From Claveliimonas stercoravium (lineage in GTDB: Bacteria; Bacillota; Clostridia; Lachnospirales; Lachnospiraceae), in contig DWZW01000015.1 of NCBI GenBank assembly GCA_019117345.1, positions 1-12,361 of the forward strand: DNA of 12,361 nucleotides. Direction: 5' to 3'. Below, one piece after another: positions 6,277 through 12,361 of this stretch. Below the pieces are notes generated by a model. It saw only the letters and a program-made list of their open reading frames with translations. It made no database searches and had not been told where the DNA came from. The position numbers were made by a program, and so were the translations under genes. The stretch's first letter is position 1. Each line of letters opens with the position of its first letter.

Positions 6277-7315
6277 ATTTCTTTGACCTCCTAAGCAAAA
6301 TGATAAAGAACGGGCCGCCGATCACGCTCATGATGATGGAGGCCGACACCTCGTAGGGCGCCGCCACGGTCCTTCCGATAGTGTCCGCCAGAAGGAAAGT
6401 AAAGGCCCCCGCCAGCATGGAGAAGGGCACCAGCGCCCGGTGATCGCTGCCCACCAGGATGCGCCCTATATGGGGTACGATGAGCCCCAGGAAGCTGACG
6501 GCTCCCGCCACTGCCGTGGAAATGCTGGCAAGGAGCACCGCCACCAGAGAGATCAGGATGCGCATCAGGTTGACATTGACTCCCAGCCCCCTGGCCGTCT
6601 TGTCCTCCAGAGTCATGAGATTGCACATTTTGGAGAACAGCACCGCCAGCACCAGCCCCACGATGACGTAGGGCAGAAGGGTCTGCACGTCCTCCCAGGT
6701 CTTCTGGGTGATGTTCCCCTCTACAATGGAGGCCACCCCGGAGGAGCTGCCCCCTGTCATGGAGTTCAGGGCGTCCGAGAGGCCCGAGAACATGGCGCTC
6801 ACCGCCACGCCTGTGAGGATGATGCGAAGGGGGCTTAAGCCCCCCTTCCAGGACAGGCTGTACACAAGAAAGAAGGCCAGCACGCCGCCCCCGAAGGCAA
6901 AGAGGGGGGTAAAGAAATAGAGAGCCGGCAGAAAGGCCGTGACCAGCACTGCCGCAAAGCTGGCCCCGCCGGAAATGCCGATAATGCCCGGGTCTGCCAG
7001 GGGATTTTTCAGTACTGCCTGGAAGAGGACGCCCGCCACCGCCACCGCCGCCCCCGCAAAGAGGGAGATCACGATCCTCGGAAAGCGCAGGTCATAGATG
7101 GCCGCCACGTTCTCGATGCGCTCCACAAAGAGCCCTCTCATCAGCTCCCCAAAGGACACCTGCAGGCTCCCGATATTGATGGAGGCAAATACCAGCGCCG
7201 CCAGGAGGACTCCCAGGATGAGGAAGGAGAGGGCCGCCCTGGCTGTCTTCTTCTTTTGCCGGCTCTGGTCCATCCTCCGGGCCTCCTCCGGCACTGTCAT
7301 TTTTTCTTCGCTCAT
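6266..7315 (-). CDS. Heme ABC importer permease, FecCD/IsdF type, 349 residues
   Basis: This polytopic permease has the usual FecCD length and conserved blocks: LRFPRI (76-81), KNPLADPGIIGISGGAS (103-119), GAVSFLGLIVPHIGR (271-285), which includes the segment contacting the ATPase, and the terminal IGGPFFI (332-338). The N-terminal 25 residues are charged and cytosolic, and many hydrophobic segments follow. Members work as homodimers with two ATPase copies and take substrate from a lipoprotein. The gene starts 13 bases after the stop of the IsdE-like lipoprotein gene; its ribosome binding site AAGGAGAGG overlaps that region. It overlaps the ATPase gene by 11 bases. Heme as substrate is inferred from the lipoprotein and the NEAT and Shp neighbours. 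Confidence 0.92.
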   Translation of the reverse strand: MSEEKMTVPEEARRMDQSRQKKKTARAALSFLILGVLLAALVFASINIGSLQVSFGELMRGLFVERIENVAAIYDLRFPRIVISLFAGAAVAVAGVLFQAVLKNPLADPGIIGISGGASFAAVLVTAFLPALYFFTPLFAFGGGVLAFFLVYSLSWKGGLSPLRIILTGVAVSAMFSGLSDALNSMTGGSSSGVASIVEGNITQKTWEDVQTLLPYVIVGLVLAVLFSKMCNLMTLEDKTARGLGVNVNLMRILISLVAVLLASISTAVAGAVSFLGLIVPHIGRILVGSDHRALVPFSMLAGAFTFLLADTIGRTVAAPYEVSASIIMSVIGGPFFIILLRRSKKYAA

Positions 7316-7328
7316 GGCTCACCTCTCC

Positions 7329-8492
7329 TTACTTTGTAATCTCCTGCAGCGTCTCCTCGTCTGTCTTCTCAGTGGCTTCGCTCTCCCTGGCCGCCTCCGC
7401 GGCCCTGTCGCTGTTTTCCTTTGCCTGCTCCGAGTCATCCTCGCTCTGGGGATAGAGCATGGGCTGGAGCTCCTCCAGGGCCTCCGGATAGTTGAAATTG
7501 GCGCTCATGCCAAAGAGCTCGTAGGTCAGGTCGTAGACCCGCCCCTCCTTGACCGCCGTGAAATGCTGCCATATGTCATTTGTCGCAAATTCCTCGTTGA
7601 ACATCTCGATGATCTGGTCCGGCAGCGCATGTGCGGCCCGCAGGATGACATCCGGCTCCCTGGACTTCATATCCTCTGTGTTCACAGTCAGGAATTCCTG
7701 GTCTGTGCCGGCGTACACATTCTCGCCTCCCGCCAGCTCCACCAGGCTTCCCACATAGGAGTTCTCCGTGGCGATGATGTAGCTCCCCGGAAGCCCCATG
7801 AGGATCAGCACCTTGGGGCTCTCCTGCCCCTCATTGCGGGTCACGTAGTCCTCGTAAAACTCCGTAAATTCATCTACCAGTTTCCCGGCCTGCTCCTCCC
7901 TGCCGAATATCTCTCCCAGCTCCTGGATAGACCGGTACATCCCCTGCACGCTGCGCAGGTTCAGGAAGGCCCAGTCTGTGTCAATGGCCTCGTACTTTGG
8001 CTGCAGGTCCGACTGGAGGCTGGAGGGGCTTAATATCCAGTCAGGGGAGAGGGAGGCCACGATCTCCATATCCGGACTCATGGCCGTCCCCACCTGCTCC
8101 ACCTCCGCGTACCGCTCCGGCAGGGAGGATATGGTGCTGGTGCACACGCCCACAAGGTCCAGCTCCAGCCGGTCACAGATGTCGGCTGTGGCGGGGGAGG
8201 TGGCGATGACGCGGGGCTCCTCCCCCATAGCCGCCACCTTGGCCTTGGCCGCCTCCACGGCCGCCTTCTCCTGGGGGTCTGTTATCTCAAGGAGGGTCTC
8301 CACGCTCCCGGCAGAGCCCGCCGCCGGGTCCGCCGACCCGGTCTGACCATCCGCGCTCCCGCTCTGGTCCACGCATCCTGCCAGGAGGCTCAGTGTCAGG
8401 GCGCTGCAGGCCAGCGCGCCTGCTGCCCTTCCAACTGCTGCCCTTCCAACTGCCGTCCTCCCGGCTGCCTTTTTCCTGTCAATCCTCATCAT
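7329..8492 (-). CDS. isdE: IsdE-like heme-binding lipoprotein of the ABC importer, 387 residues
   Basis: This is a class III (FhuD/BtuF-type) substrate-binding protein. Residues 1-40 form a lipoprotein signal ending in the lipobox LAGC with Cys40 as the lipidated residue. The mature part matches IsdE: RVIATSPATADICDRL, then AMSPDMEIV, LPGSYIIATENSYVGSLVELAGG and ILRAAHALPDQI, and near the end TNDIWQHF and RVYDLTYELFGM. In Staphylococcus aureus IsdE one Met and one His bind heme iron; by alignment from memory these correspond to Met138 (MSPDME) and His288 (RAAH), both present. A roughly 40-residue acidic tail (after 347) extends past the usual end. Two Met codons begin the gene; GGAGG is eight bases before the first. 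The ribosome binding site and start lie within the last codons of the Shp-like gene (14-base overlap). The symbol reflects family resemblance. Confidence 0.92.
   Translation of the reverse strand: MMRIDRKKAAGRTAVGRAAVGRAAGALACSALTLSLLAGCVDQSGSADGQTGSADPAAGSAGSVETLLEITDPQEKAAVEAAKAKVAAMGEEPRVIATSPATADICDRLELDLVGVCTSTISSLPERYAEVEQVGTAMSPDMEIVASLSPDWILSPSSLQSDLQPKYEAIDTDWAFLNLRSVQGMYRSIQELGEIFGREEQAGKLVDEFTEFYEDYVTRNEGQESPKVLILMGLPGSYIIATENSYVGSLVELAGGENVYAGTDQEFLTVNTEDMKSREPDVILRAAHALPDQIIEMFNEEFATNDIWQHFTAVKEGRVYDLTYELFGMSANFNYPEALEELQPMLYPQSEDDSEQAKENSDRAAEAARESEATEKTDEETLQEITK
8421..8465 (-). repeat. 15-bp tandem repeat in the lipoprotein signal peptide
   Basis: Two identical 15-base copies (8421-8435 and 8436-8450) and a diverged third (8451-8465) encode the stretch GRTAVGRAAVGRAAG in the N-terminal region of the IsdE-like signal peptide. 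They add positive charge and length before the hydrophobic core. Perfect identity of two units points to recent slippage and possible length variation between strains. Confidence 0.85.
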
Positions 8493-9507
8493 CTTCGTAA
8501 CCTCCGCCCCATCTGCGCCAGTTTCTCCGGAAGAAATAGACGATCGCTGCCGCCGCTCCCATAAAGACCAGACCGGTCACCATGACGGCCGCCGCCACGG
8601 CAAACACGCCGCTGCCGGAAGCTCCGTCCGTCCCCTCTTCCCCGGACCCGTCCGAGGCAGTAGAGAGGCTCAGCCCCTGGGCGTCGGACAGCTCACCGTC
8701 TGTGGCTGTGGCCGGGTCCGCCGCCTCCTCTATGGAGCTGGAGAGGGCCGGCGCCTCGCTTCCATCTGTCTCTTCCCCTGTATCCGTATCGGCCAAGCCC
8801 GCCGCCGACAGACTGTTGCTGCCAAGGGAGGAGCCGCCGGACGCGCCGCCCGCAGTGCTGCCTGAGGAACTGCCGCCGGCCGTGCTGCTGCCTGCCGATG
8901 CGCTGCCTGTCCCGGAGGAAGTCCCGGAAGAGCTGCCGGACGCGGCCGTCACGATAGTGGCGTTCATGTCTGTGTTATTTCCCGCTGTGTAGTCGCTTGG
9001 ATAGAGATAAAAAATGACATCTCTCCCCATGGGACTTACATACATGGAGACCCGGACCACACAGTTTTCACTGGGCACCTGGATACAGATATCCGATGTG
9101 GCCCCGTTGCTGTCCGAGCCGCTTCCCGTCACGCCCACAGCCGGGCTGGCCCAGGAGGAGTCCCCCACGTTCTGCACCCAGAAGCTGTGACCGGAGGTGT
9201 AGCTCATCAGGCTCATGCGGATGGTCAGGTAGTAGGCCCCGCTGTCCGTCACCTCCAGGATGCCTGTGGTGTAGACCGCTCCCTCCACCATCCCCTGTCC
9301 GATGCGGTAGGACGCCTCTCCCCCGGAGTCCTCGATGGCCCTGGTGACCGGGTGGGCGTAGCAGGGATGGACCACACAGGTATAGACGTTTCCGCCGGCC
9401 GCCAGGGCGGACAGGGGCGCAGCCCCCTGCCCTGCTGCCAGGACCAGGAGAGCTGCCAGGGCGCCTGCCAGCGCCCGCCTTATCTTATTTCCCACTCTCA
9501 CCTTCAT
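8479..9507 (-). CDS. Shp-like heme-binding surface protein with C-terminal membrane anchor, 342 residues
   Basis: The layout is a signal peptide (residues 1-37, cut near ALA-AG), a heme-binding domain (about 40-172) resembling streptococcal Shp (HemeBinding_Shp family), a Ser/Gly/Ala then acidic stalk (about 187-298), a hydrophobic anchor (about 300-326) and a basic and acidic cytosolic end. Shp of Streptococcus pyogenes binds heme with two Met residues, 66 and 153; here Met73 and Met160 have the same 87-residue spacing. Four cysteines (44, 49, 141, 149) could form disulfides. ATG at 9507 is chosen because it overlaps the NEAT gene stop (TGATG), has a GGAAG-type ribosome binding site and starts a proper signal peptide; an upstream in-frame ATG at 9579 does not. 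It would pass heme from the NEAT protein to the IsdE-like lipoprotein. Confidence 0.82.
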   Translation of the reverse strand: MKVRVGNKIRRALAGALAALLVLAAGQGAAPLSALAAGGNVYTCVVHPCYAHPVTRAIEDSGGEASYRIGQGMVEGAVYTTGILEVTDSGAYYLTIRMSLMSYTSGHSFWVQNVGDSSWASPAVGVTGSGSDSNGATSDICIQVPSENCVVRVSMYVSPMGRDVIFYLYPSDYTAGNNTDMNATIVTAASGSSSGTSSGTGSASAGSSTAGGSSSGSTAGGASGGSSLGSNSLSAAGLADTDTGEETDGSEAPALSSSIEEAADPATATDGELSDAQGLSLSTASDGSGEEGTDGASGSGVFAVAAAVMVTGLVFMGAAAAIVYFFRRNWRRWGGGYEDDED

Positions 9508-12230
9508 CACCTGCTTCCTCTTCTCTGCCGCAGGGCCAGGACGACCGCAGCGCCCGCCAATATAAGCAGCGCCGCCCATCCGGCGAGGGCTGTCCCCGTC
9601 TCATCTCCTGTCCGGGCTGCGGACAGGGAGGAGCCGCCCAGGCTGGAACCGCCAAGAGATGAGCCTCCAAGCGACGAGCCTCCGAGGGAGGGACCTCCCA
9701 GAGAGGAGCCTCCTGGCAGAGTGGAGGTTCCCAGACCACTGCCGCCGGTAAGGCCCGAGCCTTCTCCGTTGCCGTCTGTTTCCTCATCATCCGTCTGGCC
9801 CTCGTCGTCGAAAGCCGGGTCATCGTCTGTCGTGGCCTGCAGCGTATCCCAGTCAAGAGCCAGGAACACAGGCTGCGTCCCTGTTCCCGACGCGATAGCG
9901 TCCATGATGGGGACAAAGACCTGCAGCGGCACAAAGCCGTCCTCCAGAGCCTCCGGTATGAGCTCAAAGGTGACCTCATCCGGGTAGTCTGTCCCGTACT
10001 GGTCGCTGACTCTCGAGCCGTCCTCGTTCTGCTGATAGCTGTCCACTGTCACAGCCTGCAGGTCTCCCTGGGGATTTCCGTACTGGTCCGGCGTGTAGCC
10101 GGAGGCAAAGTACTGGAGCCGCCCAAGATAGCCCAGCTGGCTGCCGATGGTGAGTCCCCGGAAGTTCATGGTCAGAGCATACTTCCCGTCCTTCACTGTC
10201 AGCTTGATGGTGTGGTCAATGGCATTGTCGGACATGGAGAGGGTCTCCTTGTCCACCTTCAGCATGCGCCCCGTTACCGAGTACACGCCGTCCGGCAGAT
10301 TGCGGATATCCAGCTCATCCCCGCCGGGATCCGGGCTCTCCGGCTCTCCGCCGCCCTGCGCAAGGGTGTTCCAGTCAATGTGGAGCCTGGCCAGCTGGGT
10401 GCCCTGCCCGGCGCCGATGGCCTCCATGACAGGCACGTAGATTTCCACATAATTCATGTCCTCATCCTTCTGGATGGGAATGGAGATGACCTTCGGATAC
10501 TCCTTTCCCTCCGTATTCCCATCGTAGGACGGAGAGTCCGGGTCATTGTAGGCGTCGTGCACGCCTGCGAAATACTCAAGCACATCCGCGTCCGCCGCCT
10601 CGTAGGAAGACGGATAGCCCACCTGGTTGTACTCCACAGTGTCCATATCCACCTTCCGCAGCCGGTACAGATAGCCCTCTATGCCGGAAATATCCAGGGA
10701 CTGGAAGGTGAGCCGCAGGGACATGTCCCCGTTTTCATCCACCACCACTGTCCCCTTGGGCTGGAGGGCCGCATTGCCCATGGACAGGGCGTCATTGGTG
10801 GCGTGCCATAGGGAAACGTCCACGGTGTAGGTTCCCTCTGCCAGGTCTTCCCCCTCATCGCCGTCCCCTGAGTCCTCCCCCGGGTCAGGCTGAGGCTCCT
10901 CCGGCTCCGTCGTCCCGCCTCCGCCGGCACTGCTGTAGGATATGGTAAAGGTTGTGGTGCCGGTGTAGTTGCCGGGCGCGGCTGCCGCCACGTCTGCTCC
11001 CGCAATGGTGATCCTTCCGCCAAGCACCGCCTCATCGGCCCCCGCGTCCCTCGTCTCTTTTGCCTGAAAGGACTGGGTGCCGAAATCATTGGAAAACGCC
11101 AGGGAATGGCTGTCCGCGTACAGGAGACCGCCCTCCGGCGCCGTCACAGTCACAGTGCCCACCTTGTCCTGGGAGGATACGGTGATGTCGTACTCCTGCA
11201 CATTATCCTCGGTCCTGCTGAGGGCTCCCATGTCAAGAGACGAGGGCACGGTGACCTGGTAGGACGGGGCGGACGTCTCCTGCGCCACGCTGGCCGTCAC
11301 GTCCATGCTTTCCTGGGTGGCATCCGGCGTCTCAGGGATCTGTGCTCTGGCTGTCAGCGTATCCCAGTACATAGTCACGATAGTCTTGACGCTGAACCTG
11401 CCGTTTTCAAAATAAATGCCGCTGATCTCCCCGTTCAGATTGCTCATGGCAGGCACATAAATGTAAGTGTTGTTGTAGTAATACTGGCTCAGAGCGCCGG
11501 TCAGGGGGAAGGATACATCTGTGACGACCTGGTAGTCCCCCCTCTGCCCTGTATTGTATGTAACGCCGGCCATAGTCAGGGCGGCCGCTGTGTCGTTGTT
11601 CTCGTAGTAGCCGTTAAATCCGAGGATGTACATGGGCTCCTGGTCCGTGCCGGAGACCATGGTGTAGGACAGCGTCATCTGCCCGCTCTCATCCACTGTC
11701 AGCACGGCCGGGGCCGTATCCGTCTGCACAAGGCTGTGGTCCACCACATCGCTGCGCACCGCCACGGTGATATCATAGGTTCCCGCCGCCGGCGTCTGGG
11801 AGGGCACTCCCGGGGCTGTCTCCTCCAGGGAAAGTCCCAGGGCCGCCGCCACAGCCTCCTTGATACCGTTGGAGGAGTAGGTGGCTCCCGACACGCCGTC
11901 CAGCCCTTTCAGGCCCTGGGCGTCCGTATCCCCCAGACCTATGATGTGGCTTTGCATCCCCTTCACGGCGGAGGCAAGCTTACCCTTGTTGACCTCCGCA
12001 TAGGTCCCGCCGAAATTGTCTCCCGTTATCTCCAGGCCGGTGATCACGCCGTCCGTGACAGACACGGAAGCGTTGATGTCGTACTCACCGAACTGGTCTA
12101 TATGGAATGTACCGCTGCCCGTGTAGGTTCCCCCGGCAGCCTCCGCTCCCATGGGCTGCGTTGTCCCGACGGCCAGGACAGCCGCAAGGGCAAGCGCCGC
12201 CCATCTTTTTCCTGTCTTTTTTCTTCTCAT
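9507..12230 (-). CDS. Surface protein: FMN-binding domain fused to three NEAT-like heme domains, 907 residues
   Basis: After a signal peptide (residues 1-31, AEA-A) comes an FMN-binding domain (about 34-132) ending in DGVSGATYSS, whose Thr117 is the expected site of covalent FMN attachment by ApbE. Three NEAT-like domains follow (about 149-292, 466-623, 648-797); each has a V-P-x-M strand (Met262, Met602, Met776) and a closing W-[DN]-T-L (Trp289, Trp620, Trp794). Between the first two is a WxL-like beta domain (about 322-433) and an acidic Pro-rich linker. The C terminus is an acidic linker, a GGSSL repeat stalk (840-869), ARTGDETG and a hydrophobic anchor with RQRRGSR. No LPxTG is present, so it is a membrane anchor or an unusual sorting signal. 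NEAT domains capture heme from host proteins. ATG at 12230 follows GGAGGG and starts a proper signal peptide; ATG at 12287 lies in the leader hairpin. Confidence 0.85.
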   Translation of the reverse strand: MRRKKTGKRWAALALAAVLAVGTTQPMGAEAAGGTYTGSGTFHIDQFGEYDINASVSVTDGVITGLEITGDNFGGTYAEVNKGKLASAVKGMQSHIIGLGDTDAQGLKGLDGVSGATYSSNGIKEAVAAALGLSLEETAPGVPSQTPAAGTYDITVAVRSDVVDHSLVQTDTAPAVLTVDESGQMTLSYTMVSGTDQEPMYILGFNGYYENNDTAAALTMAGVTYNTGQRGDYQVVTDVSFPLTGALSQYYYNNTYIYVPAMSNLNGEISGIYFENGRFSVKTIVTMYWDTLTARAQIPETPDATQESMDVTASVAQETSAPSYQVTVPSSLDMGALSRTEDNVQEYDITVSSQDKVGTVTVTAPEGGLLYADSHSLAFSNDFGTQSFQAKETRDAGADEAVLGGRITIAGADVAAAAPGNYTGTTTFTISYSSAGGGGTTEPEEPQPDPGEDSGDGDEGEDLAEGTYTVDVSLWHATNDALSMGNAALQPKGTVVVDENGDMSLRLTFQSLDISGIEGYLYRLRKVDMDTVEYNQVGYPSSYEAADADVLEYFAGVHDAYNDPDSPSYDGNTEGKEYPKVISIPIQKDEDMNYVEIYVPVMEAIGAGQGTQLARLHIDWNTLAQGGGEPESPDPGGDELDIRNLPDGVYSVTGRMLKVDKETLSMSDNAIDHTIKLTVKDGKYALTMNFRGLTIGSQLGYLGRLQYFASGYTPDQYGNPQGDLQAVTVDSYQQNEDGSRVSDQYGTDYPDEVTFELIPEALEDGFVPLQVFVPIMDAIASGTGTQPVFLALDWDTLQATTDDDPAFDDEGQTDDEETDGNGEGSGLTGGSGLGTSTLPGGSSLGGPSLGGSSLGGSSLGGSSLGGSSLSAARTGDETGTALAGWAALLILAGAAVVLALRQRRGSR
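9624..9713 (-). repeat. Six 15-bp units encoding the GGSSL stalk
   Basis: Six in-frame pentapeptide units (GGSSL, GGPSL, then GGSSL four times) lie just before the C-terminal anchor of the NEAT protein. Codon choices differ among units, so the array is older than the perfect repeat in the lipoprotein gene. Imperfect units (GGSGL, GTSTL) precede it. A flexible spacer holding the heme domains away from the membrane is the likely role. Confidence 0.85.
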
Positions 12231-12267
12231 CGTTCCCTCCGTCAAATGCAGACGCTCCTCTATGACA

Positions 12268-12306
12268 ACAGAAATCCTCGCAGGCAAAGAGCCGGAGGAT
12301 TTCTGT
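12268..12306 (-). terminator. Hairpin upstream of the NEAT gene, weak terminator or attenuator
   Basis: ACAGAAATCCTC (12268-12279) and GAGGATTTCTGT (12295-12306) form a perfect 12-pair stem, and GGC (12283-12285) with GCC (12291-12293) adds an inner stem after a small internal loop. It begins 22 bases after the stop of the upstream gene and ends 37 bases before the NEAT start. In the transcript the end of the stem reads UUUCUGUUGU with no clean U tract, so read-through is likely. I see no promoter between it and the NEAT gene. It may tune expression between the upstream gene and the heme genes. Confidence 0.5.
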
Positions 12307-12328
12307 CGTATTACCGTCTGCCGTCTTC

Positions 12329-12361
12329 TCAGTTAGCTTTGTAGGTAATGGAGAATGTTGT
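12329..12361 (-). CDS. C-terminal end of an upstream secreted-type protein
   Basis: The last ten residues of a minus-strand gene (TTFSITYKAN) end at a TGA at 12331-12329; the rest lies beyond the window. The peptide closely resembles TTFTISYSS at residues 426-434 of the NEAT protein, the final strand of its WxL-like beta domain. This suggests that the upstream gene encodes another surface protein ending in that domain. It reads in the same direction as the heme genes and stops 98 bases before the NEAT start, so it may be the first gene(s) of the same operon. With only ten residues, the identification is tentative. Confidence 0.5.
   Translation of the reverse strand, partial: TTFSITYKAN

Noticed and set aside
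7098..8033. Plus-strand open frame of 311 codons opposite permease and lipoprotein
   Set aside because: It crosses two real genes on the other strand and contains no recognisable domain.
9600..9625. LPxTG sortase signal at the NEAT protein C terminus
   Set aside because: The segment reads AARTGDETG; it has TG followed by a hydrophobic stretch and basic tail but no LP, so sortase anchoring cannot be claimed.
12231..12330. Fur box or heme-responsive operator before the NEAT gene
   Set aside because: No match to a GATAATGATTATC-like palindrome was found; the inverted repeat present is better read as an RNA hairpin.
11106..12344. Plus-strand open frame of 412 codons opposite the NEAT protein
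   Set aside because: It is a low-complexity antisense frame with no ribosome binding site, while the minus strand has a signal peptide and recognisable domains.
1..12361. CRISPR arrays, tRNA or rRNA genes, insertion sequences
   Set aside because: No regularly spaced repeats, cloverleaf-like sequences, transposase motifs or terminal inverted repeats with target duplications were seen.

Overview
The window looks like chromosome from a Gram-positive anaerobe of the class Clostridia, probably a GC-rich Lachnospiraceae or Oscillospiraceae gut bacterium. The reasons are strong AGGAGG-type ribosome binding sites, a lipobox substrate-binding protein, NEAT-type and Shp-type surface heme domains with C-terminal membrane anchors, and heavy use of CTG/CAG/GAG/GGC codons. 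By eye the genes from about base 400 onward are about 60-70% GC, while the first 400 bases are only about 37-40%. I cannot fix the genus from the sequence alone.

Layout. Bases 1-74 are the end of an AraC-family regulator on the plus strand. Bases 75-417 are AT-rich, with a strong hairpin (83-130), a possible small minus-strand gene (141-242) and a good sigma-A promoter (369-397). This promoter serves a plus-strand J-domain protein gene (460-1506). Everything from 1485 to the right edge lies on the minus strand and reads leftward as one tightly packed, probably polycistronic unit of nine genes. In transcription order they are: the tail of an unknown secreted protein (12329-12361); a 907-residue surface protein joining a covalent-FMN domain to three NEAT-like domains (9507-12230); an Shp-like heme-binding membrane-anchored protein (8479-9507); an IsdE-like heme-binding lipoprotein (7329-8492); an IsdF/FecCD permease (6266-7315); a FecE-type ATPase (5488-6276); a DUF454/YbaN membrane protein (5037-5453); and two half-size ABC exporters, CydD-like (3263-5044) and CydC-like (1485-3266). 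Junctions are overlaps of 1 to 14 nt or gaps of 13 to 34 nt, apart from a 98-nt leader before the NEAT gene.

How it works together (inference from family knowledge). The NEAT protein would capture heme at the cell surface. The Shp-like protein would relay it to the IsdE-like lipoprotein, and the FecCD/FecE pair would import it. Two things go beyond a plain Isd-type system. First, a flavinylation motif (DGVSGATYSS) sits in the same polypeptide as the heme-capture domains, suggesting extracytosolic reduction of bound heme or another electron-transfer step. Second, a DUF454 protein and a CydDC-like heterodimeric exporter are translationally coupled to the import genes, suggesting onward handling of heme, a tetrapyrrole or thiols. 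The most interesting hypothesis for this window is therefore a redox-linked heme acquisition operon: capture, reduction, relay, import and exporter-type handling in a single transcript.
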